From the NCBI GenBank assembly GCA_907165065.1, contig OU015525.1, positions 53,515,537 through 53,579,536 on the forward strand: a DNA stretch of 64,000 nucleotides. The letters run 5' to 3'. This DNA is from Caprimulgus europaeus (lineage: Eukaryota; Chordata; Aves; Caprimulgiformes; Caprimulgidae). Made by a program: the position numbers and the translations under genes. Positions 10,501-23,800 of the stretch are shown here, piece by piece (the first letter of the stretch is position 1; every line of letters starts with the position of its first letter). Under the pieces are notes generated by a model. It worked only from the letters and a program-made list of their open reading frames with translations, ran no database searches and was not told the DNA's origin.

Positions 10501-13500
10501 TCTCCAGTCCAATAGCATCAACCTTAGCACTGCTGATGCCGAGAAGAACGCCATGCACAGCTGTTGTACGAAACTCCAGAGTGATGTTCACATCAGACCG
10601 GACTTTGTAACCTTCTCTGGCTGAAAAGAAGTTATAAGCTTCTAACAAAAGCCTTGTAACCCACAGTACAAAGTAGAATACATACATTGTAATTAAAAGG
10701 CCTTAAAAGCTTGTGAGTTACTCTGATGGGATGTGACCTTGTGGAATTTCTGGAAAGTTGGTATTCCAAAGTCTTAATTCACATTTTATACTAGAAAATA
10801 TAAATTCCCAAATAAGTTTTATTTTATTAATTTAGATTTAGTACATTCTAGCTCATTTGTAAGAAACAGTAAAAAGCACAAATGTAATCCTTCACTTTAC
10901 TTCACAAGTCCCCTACATCTTTTGTCTCCATATCCTTTAACAGAACTTAACATCATGAACAGAGATATTCTTAGTTGAAGAAAGAGGTAGTTATCTTTCC
11001 CAGTGCTAGAATCATTAGCTTTTTCATTTGTGGAAGATAGGCCTTTGCATAAATGGCCACTTTTGGATATATGGAGTAAAGGGACTCAGCTAGAATTATA
11101 TATGCAGGTCACGTACACTTTGTGTGAGGAGTCAGTTAATTACACAGAGTTCCAGCAAGACCTAAAAAAAGTATTTTTTTATTAACATTAATTCAGTAAG
11201 GTACTGCTTTCATTTAATGACTTACCAAGAGCAGCAAAGCCACTCCCATCAAAGAAAGTACCGTCCTGCACTGTTACATAGCATTTATTCACAGCAAAGA
11301 TAGAGACAGGGCTCTCGTTGTCCAGTTGTTTGCTGTTAATTGTCATGTTACCAATGCAGGCAGGAATACTGTGAGTCACCTAAGCACATTGAAATATAAA
11401 AGTTAATGTGTAATACAAACTGCTGCAATGCTCACTTAGTGATTCAGCTAATGTTACTGTAAATAAAAATTTATCTGAACAAAACACAGCAGGATGTAAA
11501 ATATTTATGTAACTACATCTCTATTATTACTTATATAAGGTTACAAATATACATAATGTCTTAGAATTAAAATAACTATTGTCTAGAAACACAGTATACA
11601 CTCTCTATAACACACAGAATCATATTTGCTTGAATGTGAGCAGGAATATGCCCCACAGTTAAAGACATTCCAAACACACTTCAGCAAACTAACACAAAAA
11701 TCAAGACTTTGTACAGCATTTTGCAAGTACAGATCACCAGTTATCCAGCAAAAAGTCCCATTATAATTTCTCATTATTACTATTTTCAGCAATTACAAAT
11801 TCACAGTATTAAAATATTTCTTAGCCCCATTATCCAATTAAAGAGCATAGGTGAAGAAAGTATGCCCAGGAATTGAGAAACATTACTATCATCACCAGAA
11901 TCCTCCCTGAAATAATGGGTTGCAATAAAGAGGAAGGCAATAAAAAAACACCCTCTAAAAGCATGTGTAAAAAATATGTTTAAATCTCAGACAGCTAAAC
12001 CTAGCCTTTCAGATATATTTAAGGCAACTAGTTCCTATTTGAATGCTACAGGATTTAGGTACCAAAATGTCCAAGATTCTAGGTCATATTTTTATCTTAT
12101 ACTATAAACCACAGCAATTTATATTCTTTATCCATTTTAACAGCAAGATTGATAGAAGAATAAAATCTATTACAGGTTATTATTAAAACACAAGGATACA
12201 GGCTCTAGCTAGAGTCGCTAAGCCACAGAAAGATTTATCTAGTAAAGAGTCTTTACTTTCTTTGTTTTTTCTTTCCCTAAAGTATTTATATTTTTGTCTG
12301 TCAGAGACAGGATTCTGAATTAGATGGGTTTGATGCACTATATTCATTCTAGTATTGCAAATGTTGGAGACACCCCACCACCCCAAATGTTCTTACATTC
12401 CCAAGACTCTTCGGCACGTAGTCTAAGGGGAGTCCTCCCACATAGAGCTTCCCCTCCACATCCAAAGTGCTACCATCTCCCAGAGCACTGACTGCTACCA
12501 ATTCCTGTCCGTCCACAATGATTATACCTTTTCTTTTAATGTATTCTGTCTTTATCTGGAAAAAATGAGAGCATGCAAACATGAATCAGTAAGTTGAATC
12601 AGTTACCTAGTCATCATCTGCCACAGAAGTAAGCAAGACAATTTTTTAGTGGTTAGACTGCTCTGACATACTGGACTGAGGCATCCTCTTGAAAGTCACT
12701 GTGAGGCTGAGGCCATTTCAGAATGCAACTAAGCAGCTAAACAGCTTCCTTGCCTCCCTAGGGGTTCACAACAATTGAATGTTGTCCTGCACAACTTTTT
12801 CAGTGTCTTAACAATTATAATTTAAAATTAGTTTATTGCCTTAGGATATGAGAGCATCGCTGAGTTTGAAGAGAGGAGTACTGTGCTGCCCACCAGCTGA
12901 GCCATTTTAGCTCTCTAAAGTGTGCACTCCTATGCTGTAATTTTATGATGGGCAGTGCTGAATTTGCTATGACCAACAAGCTTTCCAGTTCTGTCCATCT
13001 TGTTCATTCATGCCCCTATGCCTTCCTTGCACTAAAACAATGCAGATGAGAGGATGTAACTCACATGCAGATGAGGATTATTTGAAGTCAGCTTGCCATT
13101 TATTCTTTCCTGGTGACTTTTAGTCCCATTCAGAACCCTGACTAGGTTCAACATTAGGTTTCATGAACATTTGGGTTGGTAAGGGGATAAAGTGGTATAG
13201 AAGGGCAACAAGAGCAGATGGTAGGGAATGGAAAGAAGTGTTTCTTTCATCAGCAATCCATATTAGCTTAAATTGCAGAGCTACTACAACCATCACCCCC
13301 AGCTGTGAAGTGATGTGACTCAGCCTTAATATCCAAGAAAAGGTTCAAGCTCATGTTTTTATGTCCTGGGTGGTAAAGGTAGGTCAACTCTCATATGGAA
13401 TCTGTTAATCTCTTAAAAAGAGGACAGTGTTAGTATGAGTTTTACATGAATATATTTTATTTTAAACATGCAGCTATAAATCTTGGAGTGTTTCTCCTCT

Positions 13501-16500
13501 CAGGGTAGGCAGCAGAGCTTAACTGTGATATGTCTCCCTGATGGAAGTTCACATTTGCTTTCTTTCTATTAGTCTTTGCTGATTTTTCTTCTGCTGATTA
13601 TATATGAAAAGCAAAAGTAACACTCTGCTGATTCCCAAGGTACTTAGGAAAGGTGGTAGCTTTGTGCCACCAACCACTTTGTCCCACAGAAGCCACTTCC
13701 TGGAGTTAAGGTTTCACATATTGACAAAGGAAGAAAAGCTTAGCAGGATGAATACTGTCATCTTCATCTGTCTTAGGAAAAGTAATGTGGTCAGAGTTGC
13801 TTTTAAAACTCATGCAGACATCACAGTCATTTCGCAGGAAGCCGGAGCCAGCAGCAGGTGGGTTGCTCAGATGAACTGGGCCAATAAAGGCTGATGGAGT
13901 CTTTGAACAGAAGACCCTGAATGTTACGTGATACCTGAAAGCTGTAGCCGTAATTTCTCCTCAGACTTTCCTTATACCAAGTTGTCCCTCTCCAGCCTCC
14001 GTGCACTCCAAATGTCTACCTTTCTCATGCTGCCTCAAGCAGGGAAAGGAAAGAGAGTCCTTCCCTGTTAGCACTAGCTGCTATGACATGCTCATGTATT
14101 AAGCAATAATTGGGAAAAAGGAGAAACTGTGCACCCACAAATCTCTTTTACTCTTTCACACACTCAGTTACTGGTCTTTGGTGACATAGTGCAACACAGA
14201 AAGTGTACAGGAAAGGCAGAGAAAAACCATCCCAGTAACTCCCGGGGAAAAAAAATGGAGTACAAGATCAGTGACTACCTACCGTATGCCATTTTCCATC
14301 ACTGATAACAGCAGGGTGAAAAGCTACTGCTTTTCCTCTGCCTAGATCAAATGAGAAATAGAGTTGTCCCCCATGAAGCTGTAGGGCTGCATAATCAACC
14401 TGGTTCTGGTGAGCCATGTAGTAAATCAGGCCACTAGAGGCAAAGGTTCTGAGATTCAGCTGGACAGATAGTCTAGAGAATAAAAATTCAGTGTTACTGT
14501 TAGATATTGCTTGTGCATTAATTAAAAGCTTTTCTGGAGCAGAGAACATCCTCAACCAATTTATTACTATGAAAGGAAATTTATTATTACAAAGGCCAGA
14601 AAAGTAGAATTTGCACTGATTCTAAGAAAGCATGACCTATATTGTATTTCATAATAGAAATCAGTGCTGTACCTGTTGGATAAAGAAAAAATGCTTTTCA
14701 CTGAGTGAGCTCAGCTATTTCTGACTGCAGGCTTGCCTATGGCCCCAAGAAAAGAATGGATTCCAGGATAATGTGATGACATCCACTACTATTAGGCAGG
14801 CTTGCTGGGATATAATGGGCAGACTGAGAACAGAGGGTGGCTTAAAGGCAGAGCAGCTGATTGGGCTATTTATTATGGAGACACTAGGTTCAGACTACAT
14901 AGAATCAATCCTCTGCAATGTCCTTATGTTCAATAGTTACTACAGAAGGAAAAAGGCTCTTCCTCAACTCCTGCAGAGGCTTTCTGAGTTGAAAGAAGCA
15001 TACACTAGTGGCTTGCAGGCTGTGTTTTGGGGACCTTGTTGGAAGCCTCTCAAAAAAAGAGTGTCAGAGATGCTATTACATGTTAATTCTCAACAGAATA
15101 ATTCTTCTCAGAAGTCTTAGCTCCTTCAGTGACCTGGGGAGTGAAGCAGACATGGAAGGTGCAGTTGCAGAAAATCAAGGAGAGGGTGAGATGTTATCTG
15201 TATCAGCCAAAGGAGCAGGGACCAGCTGAACTCTGTATACGGAAATACAAATCAAAATACTTACAGAAGGTGCAGTGGGGCTCTTAAGTCTGAGGGAAAA
15301 AAATGCAGAACTCCAACCATGAGTTAAACTCATGACCACAAAGCTCAGAAAGACTTCAGTTACATTGTGGTGGTCATAATACATTCTTCCATGAGGAACT
15401 CACAAAAATATGAGGCAAGGACCATATTGAAGCTGGTAACGCAGTGGTCATTTATGAAAACAATCAATGTGCTTCTTGTAGTTCGATACAAGGTAACATG
15501 CTATGTGCATGTGTGATTCAAGATATACTCACTTCTTCCTGACAGCAAACTGATTGAAGAGCAGTATCAAGTGGCTGCCTCTGGCAAGTCCAAACTGATG
15601 GGCACCTTGAATATGATCAGGTAGCTCATCTTTTGCACACACTACCTGTTAATGAAAGGACTTTATTAAGAAGAATGGTATCAGGTGCTAACTACCAGTG
15701 CAGTGTGCCTGTGTGGAACTTTGTAAGGAGCAAAACTGAGCCACATGATAACCACAAAGTATACAGCAACAAGAATTAGCTAAACTCTCAATCACTCTGA
15801 GCCATCTTTAGGCTCAAAAAACCCCTAGTTCTAATGATTAAGCTCTTTGTCATGGACAGCACTGACAGCATTTCTGCTGAGAAATGTTTGTAGTTTGAGA
15901 AGTATTCATTCACTATTTGTCTTAATTGATAGCCCCTTTTGATAACATATGCTGGAAGACAGAGTAGCATTTCAGTGTGAAAAACTTATGGATTTAGCGG
16001 AAATATTTTCCCGTTTAGTGAGGATGCACATTTTTGTTGTGATTTGGGGAATGGAGAGCTGAGTAACAGTATAAGCCCAAGCTATACTTTAGCTCTAAGA
16101 AGGACAGTTTATTTCTTTTTATAGCCATAGCTGTATGAAATTTATAAAATCCTGCTTTCTGTTGCCATAGGAAAAATGATTTCAGGATGCTTTGGAAACA
16201 CTTCATTATAAAGATGTGCAGCTGCAGAGAAGAGGAGCAATGCTGCCTTCTCTGTTGGGAACAGGGACTGTATGAGAGGAAACAGGTGCCATGCAAGCTG
16301 CTTTCAGACACTGTGGGTCTCTGGAATGGTTTGTGCCTCCTCTTTGACACAGAGCAGAGACTGCATGTGTGTGACCAGGAAAATGTGAATGCTGAATTGG
16401 ACAGCTAATGCAAGTGTCAGCACAGAGTCACTTTGCCAGGAACATACTAAAGATAATGGTTACTGTCAAGTCCTTCTGCTGGGGGATTATCACCTCACTT

Positions 16501-19500
16501 TTTTTATTTTTTTAGTGTTGCTGCCAGAACAATGGTAAACCTAACTACATTTCCCTTCCAAAAGGCCAAGAGGATGCTACAAAGATTCATATCATATTTT
16601 TTCTATAAGACATAATAATTTCAAATCCATATTCATTGAACCATTCCATACCATAAAAGAAGCAAATATACACAGTCCATACTTTGAAAATTCTCACAAA
16701 GCTAAAATGCATCAAATACTTTCCTTGGAAGACACAATATAGCTTTGCTGTAATACTTACTTTTTTTGTGTCAGTAAGAGGCCTCAGGGGAACTGGTAAA
16801 GTCTGAAGTGCAGGTTGAATCTCAGTGTCTTCTGGCTGTATGGATGGTTTAGGCTTCTCTGACAAAAAGCAGCTGTCCATATCCACATGTTCATACTTCA
16901 TGGAAGTGGTGAAAGACAAAAGCCTGTGTTTTAAAAAACCTAGATTTTAAGAGGTGAAATCCCAAATCTCTATATTTCCCAAGGACAAGGAAAGTATTTT
17001 CACAGAATCACACAGAATCACAGAATATTAGGGATTGGAAGGGACCTCGAGAGATCATCTAGTCCAATCCCCGTGCCGGAGCAGGAACACCTAGATGAGT
17101 TCATTTTATAGGTCTTTCACTAATAACAGGAAAAAGGGAAAGAAGTGGCATGCTGGGACAAAAAAATTGGGAAGTGGCAAATAATCTGTTCACAGAACAA
17201 TATTAAGACAATATTCTTGGAAAACCATTCTGTCTGTGAATGCAGATAAAGCTATAGTGGAGAAAGTCGTATTTTGTGCAATGTCTCTATATACACTGAA
17301 GACATTTTTTATGCTGTTTGGAAATGTAGCTGGCAATATCCATTTTCTGCCTGTTATAATACCCAAATCATCAGTATTATGCTTGCCTTATGTTAAAAAC
17401 CAGGCAAATGGACAATGTCATGAAAGAGATTACAAACCACAATTAATAATTACTATACACAGTTTTCCAAAACAGAGTAATTACCCCTCTGACTTACTCC
17501 TTATTAAAAATAAGATTGCTGATACAGCCACGAAAGGACTCAGCCATTTTTAGCCCTAAGATGCTCTCTTCTGCTGGAATGCCACCAGCGTAGAAGTTGG
17601 AAATATTAATGGGGCTCATTTCTGCTGATGAACCAAGCCTCAATTCTGCAGGGTTACTTTCATCCACCTGTACAGTTATGATCCTGAAAAAGATGAAGTA
17701 GGGAAAGCATTCAACAAGGGCCTTAGACATTAATTTTCAAATGAAAAGCATTCCTTTCAGCCTCAAAAATGTCCCGTTCTAAGAAATAAAGATTCCATTA
17801 CTTAATCCTTTCAATGTCTTAAAACTAGAAGATATTCTTCTTTAGGTAATTTTTAACATGTAGAGTTTTGTGAAATATTTTTTCTAAATTATTTTGACAG
17901 GTATCTTTCAAAATTATTTTGATAGCTGTAATTTTTTCTAATACTATTTAGTATACTTTATTCAAGTGGCCCAAGCTGTCTAGAGATTTTGAAAGCTTTT
18001 AACTACAACTTCATCAGTGGCTGTATGCTGTGTACAGCACACTTGATTGCCATGTAAATCAGAACAGCTCCATTAAGAGCAGAAAAACACAGCCTTGGTT
18101 ATTCCATCTAATGAGCTAGCAAAGGCAGTTCCTTGTAGAGTGCAGTGAACTGACAACAGCATACAATAATAAAACAGGTAGTACTGTTTGCAGTCACATG
18201 TACCTCTTATTCCGGATTAGGATAACAGAGTGTTCTTGTCCATCACTATATGTTCCATTAGCAGACTGAAGAATTACTTTTCTAGTACTTGCTCTATCTC
18301 CAGCATTAACATGCACTGCAAGATGACCATCAATCAGCATGATGGAAAAGAAGGGCTGTGGATTTAATCAGAAGATTAATTTTTAACTATAACTCAATTT
18401 CTTGTCACTCATGCAGTGTTTAAACAGAACATACTTTGGAAAAAATTACCTCCAACTTTGTTGTAAGCAAACTTCTCAATGAAACTCTAAGACTACTAGG
18501 TATGTATTGGTACCTCTCAGACTGCAAAACCTTCTAACAGAAAACATGAAAGCTAGAAATTTCTCTGGTCATGATAAAAATTCAGGTCAAAATGCAGGAG
18601 AGTTTTTAATACTACTACCACCCTACTCCTCCCCTTAGAGGAAAACAAATAAGGAGTAGGTATTCCTACTAAGACTTGGACTCCAGGAGCTCCAAAACAG
18701 TCCACCAAATATGACATAGCTGTTCATCTCCAATCCTTCAATAACTACTTTCCACTTCTGTTAGTTAGAAAATACTCTGTGTGCATTTCATGTGCAGTTT
18801 TCCTTCTTGTTGCAAAAGCATTCTGGGTCCTAGTAACTGTAATAGATCTCTGCTAACTGATCCTTTACCTCTCCTCTGCTACCACGGACATCCTCGGTTC
18901 CCCACAGAGCCTCTGTATTTGGGCCTTCCTAAACCAAATTTTTCCTCTCATTCTATGCAAGTTACAGTCAGAAAAACCTGACTTGATATTACAAAGTAAA
19001 AATGGAAAAAAGAGCCAAAAAATCTTCATTTTCAGTACTTGCCAAATGTGCTTGTCTACGTTGTCGCTTTTCCAGTCCCCTGCTGAGCCCAGCAAGGATG
19101 ATGCCACTGTTGTTCTTTGTAGCAAAAGTTGCCATCAGTTCTGATTCAGGGCTTAAGGATTTAGGTACCAACTCAATATATCCATTGTTCAAGACGTTCA
19201 CACTACGAATAGGCTATTTTTATGAGGAAGATAAATAATTACTGACTTTGCCCCTACATAACACCCAATAAGAAAAAAAATAATTTTCAAGTACAGATTA
19301 GATTATTTTAGAATTTTTCAAGATAATTCCACTTCAACTCACTATATTCTTTCATAAACATTACTATTAATTGTTCAATAACAATAAAGATCAGGTCACA
19401 AAAACCTAAAAGTATCCTACCTCCAATACACAGCCTTTCCTTACTCCATATGAATTTCTAAGCAAGTCAAATGTTGAGCGGGATATTTCCAGATTCTTGA

Positions 19501-20815
19501 TGCATCCCACGTATGTTCTACTATTAAGACTTTTCCTGAAACAGAAAACAACACTTTTTTTCCAAGGAGTAGTACTTGGAATCTCCTAGGAAAAAATATT
19601 AAATTATCTTAAATAAGAAAGAGAGATCTGTTTTAAAGAATGCAGTCAGGCCAGTGTAAGTGAAAACAAGGGTGATTTCGGTTTTTCTCTCAGTAAATAT
19701 TAATTCTAATCTTAAGGAGTCAGAAAACATTTTCCCCAAATGGAAACAATTAAGTGCGTAGTGCTGTGTTGCCAGGACAGGTCATTTTCCAAAACTTTAA
19801 TCTGAAGCTTCAGCTGAAATGTAATGGCTTTTGTCTGAGAGGATAACTGTAGCACTCTACTCCCTAGTAATTCTTTTTCATTTCTTAAGTCTGAAGGATG
19901 TGTAATTTGGTTCCAGGTTTAAATCAGAGAAATCTAAGGCTGTCCTGCCATAATCTCTTACAGGCTGTTATGCCAGCTCAGATTAACAAGTCTACACCTT
20001 TGCAATAACTGCACAGAGACCAACATTGTCCTGAAATTTCCCTTATTGTCAAGAGCATGCAGACAATTAAATTAGATTTTCTTTTACCATATTTATCCTT
20101 TCAAAGTGAAGCCACTGGCAGAAATATGACTACAAATTGAACAGGGATGCATAATACAAAATGTGTAACTAGAGACATGCTATAAAATATGTATTTGTGA
20201 TGTTCTTTGTTCACAATCGGAAGTTTCTCCTCTGTTCCAAGTTTCAAAAACAAATTACAAGGATTCCTTTGTGAAGTAGAACTTTTATCCTGAAGCATAG
20301 TTTTGCCCATAAACGCCAGCTGGAAAACAAAAGGCTCACACAGGTGGAGATCAAAGGAGCATCATTCCAGGCAGCAGTGCTGAACACAAAGAGTAGGTGG
20401 CTGTGGTGGCAGCTGCTGTAGTGGAAATCACCCATGGAGGGGAAAAACAGAAGCTTATCTCTGATCTGAACTGCAGTGTCAGACCTACCAGTGAAAAGCA
20501 CCATATTAGAGTGTCAAGGCCAAGGACAGATAATTCTGTGGTATACATGGCCATAAACAAGACTTCAGACTTCACTGATTTTCACCAATTTCATTGAAGA
20601 TAGCAGAGTTTGTTTAAGTCTTTTCTTCTAAGAGTCTTAACAAAGGGGGGAAAGTGAGAGGACACTTTACCTCACAGTCCTCAATCTTGGCAGCCCACCA
20701 ATGAAGATTGGGTCCTTATCAGAGCGGTTCAGGTCTGAGGCAACCCCAGGAGATTCTCCTTGCTTGGTTTCTTTATAAGTAAGGTTATATGCATCCATGA
20801 CTGCCAAAGTTCCTG

Positions 20816-20859
<44 letters not shown>

Positions 20860-23800
20860 CAGCATTACTTCCCAAACTCACGCGCCCAAAATACTGTTTA
20901 CTAGGTACTATTAAAACGCAGAATACAAAATGTGATCCCTGATACGCAGACTGGGAAAAAGACCTTTCGCTCTTTAAAGACCATTGCTGTTTTTCAACCG
21001 GCAGCTTCTGCACTATCTGTACCTCATAAGACACGCCACAAACAAAGTACAAGATTTACACTGATGTCCTTCTAAAAACAAAGTAACATAGGTGAGGCTG
21101 CTAAAGAAACTGCACTGGAATTGATCAAATTAGGTTACAGAGATGTTCCCTGTGGCTGTCTTAGTATTTGTATTTGGAAATGTGCAGACAACTGTTTTTT
21201 TCAGCCTGTAGCCTACCTTGTTTCTTGTTCCGACTGAATGAAATTTTATACCATGTTCCATTGTTGTAACGATTTTCTGTTGTAAGAGCAAGGGGTCCTG
21301 AACCTAGATCAACAGTCAGTCTCACTTTGCCATCAACAAGCTCAAGGGATAAGAAATCTCTCTGGGAGGAAAACAAACAGACAAGAGATCAAAGTCTGGA
21401 AATAAAATCTTCCAGAACGATGTATCCTTGGCAGTTTTGGACTACTGTGTGAAAAAGGTTTGGTAAGTCTTATACCTAGACTATTTGTTAGGCCCAAGAC
21501 TTTCTGTTTTGTTTTGTTGATATTCTTACTTAAATGCATCATCAGGCTTGATTTCTCAGCAGAGGAAGATTTAAATAACAAATATAACTTTTTTTTTTTA
21601 TGAAGTTAAGAGTAATTTGATTTGACTGGTAGCATAACAATCAAACACTACAGTGTTCTTTCTGCAAGAAGAGCTTCTTCCCACAGTAAAATTGACTTTC
21701 TAAATTGTATTAAAAGTGCCCCCTCTGCACTGTAAAACTAAAGTCAGATACCATTGTGCAACGTATTCAGGCAGTGAGTACAAAACAAAGCAAATGAATA
21801 ATGGAGTGATTCTGAAACAGTCTAAATAAAGCTTTTTCCTCCTTCAGGAGAAGAAAACTACCAGGTAAGTATGCAGTAAACTGCATGACATGATAATGAA
21901 GGTCTGGAGATGGGTCTAGCTTGTATTGCTGTTGCAGGGACTTTTATTTAACTTATTTCAGTTTACTGAATTCCCATCTTATAGATTGCATTCATTATGC
22001 CTATTCAATATTCTATTGTCCTTCTGCAAGCTCAGTTCCAAAAAAACTAGCTTGTTGTCCCTACTGTTTCTTTTTCTTGCCTTTAGTTAAATAATCATTA
22101 ATTTTAGTTTAGAATTAAAAAAAAAAAAAAACATGGAGAATTTTTTTCATTGCTTAATTTTGCCCTTAGTATATGTTAATATTTGCTCTAAAGAGTGATC
22201 TCCAGGGTTCCTGGAGACCTCCAGGTTACTCCTTTGGCGTATGGTGTCAATCACAGGTGATAATCTATACAAAGATAGTAACTTGTTTTAATATACATAA
22301 GTTGAAAAATAACAAAGAAAAAAGCAAGAAACCTTCAAGTGATCTAAACATAGTTTTTGATAGTTTAAGAATCTGATACATTTTCTTACAGTGCCATTTG
22401 AAGCGAGATACAGAAGAAGCCCATTAGGTGAAAAGGTACTGAAAAATATTATTATCTGAGTCACTGTTGAGCGGAGTGCCTTCTCCACAACTGAGTATCC
22501 ACTGCCATCAAAATGGAATGAAGTGTCCTCATCCTGTGGGCTACAGAAGTAGAAAACAGAGTTAAATGTTAACTGAAGATTTCTGGTTTTCCAGTCCTTT
22601 TTATATAAAAGATAAGAAAAGTTAGATCAGTTGGTGCAGCCCCTAGGCAGTATGATTAGAAAGTGTGGAGAGAGGCTTGACTCTCAATGTTATGAATAAC
22701 TGAAGATTTCCAGTCAAAGGCCACTTTCATTATAGCACCTCACAATACATGATCTAGCTATGGAGAAGGATGTATACAGAATAAAAAATGTTCTTTCCTG
22801 ACGTATGAAAAAACCCCCAACTATTTCTTAAGAGAAAAAATAATTGTTACAACATACACCCTCCTACTTATAACATGTTGCCATCAAAATGCTTTGCATA
22901 ATTGCACTTACAATAAATGTTCTGTTAGCCCCTTTCCCTGCAACATAAAACTTGTAAAAAACATCTCATACAATCAAGCAGCACCCTCTGCTGTTTCTAC
23001 GTGAAAAATTCTGCAAGAGGGAATACGGTCAAGCATATTTCTTTGCAATTCCTTAAACATAAAAATAGTACAGTCTGCAATCCCCTTTCACAATTATTAC
23101 AATAACAGTATCAAGCTCAGTAGCTACAGTTTTGCTATCTGCTTCTTATCCTAGGAGAGAATAAATTTGCTTTGCTGGAAATTACTGGAAAACAAACTTT
23201 CCAAAATAGTTTGGTTCACTGGAATTTCCTTCTATCATTGCACAGAACAGACCACAGCAATAGAACTCCTCTGAGAAAGTGATTAATAAGTGATAAAATT
23301 CCATACAATGAAATTATTTGACAGAACAGGAACATTCAGATTAGTGTGTTCAGAACTGTAAGTTAATGATTAATGAAACACCACAATTTGTCTGAGTTCA
23401 TTATTTTTAGCTAACACAGAAATATATATTGCAGATGGAACTACTCTAAATCTGTTATAAAAAAGTGACGCAAAATACCTTCCAAAACAGCCATTGCACA
23501 TCCCCTCTCTTTCCACGTAGTTCCAAAGACCAATAGATTTGCCATTCAGGGATGCCTCTCCCATGCATCCTTTAAAATGGGTCACCTTAACAGCAGGAGA
23601 TTTCTGTAAGACAAGAAATACTTCATAAATACAATTAATGCTAAGTACTCTGAAAATTTTGCAGCCAAATTTTTGCTTGGTTGTTTTCCTTAAACTCTAA
23701 CTTTGTTAGATATAAATCATAATAAAAGAACAACATGGTTTAGCATAACTATTAACAATTATCATTTAAATCATAATAGATTTGTTTTGCAGCAAGTAAA

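Noticed and set aside
14773..15120. 115-codon + strand open frame in a LAMA1 intron
   Set aside because: No recognisable domain, no splice or promoter context; consistent with chance in this base composition.
19037..19042. Canonical GT donor just downstream of the GC donor of exon 41
   Set aside because: Using it adds four bases and puts exon 42 in a frame that soon reaches a stop, losing the conserved PFFSIML.
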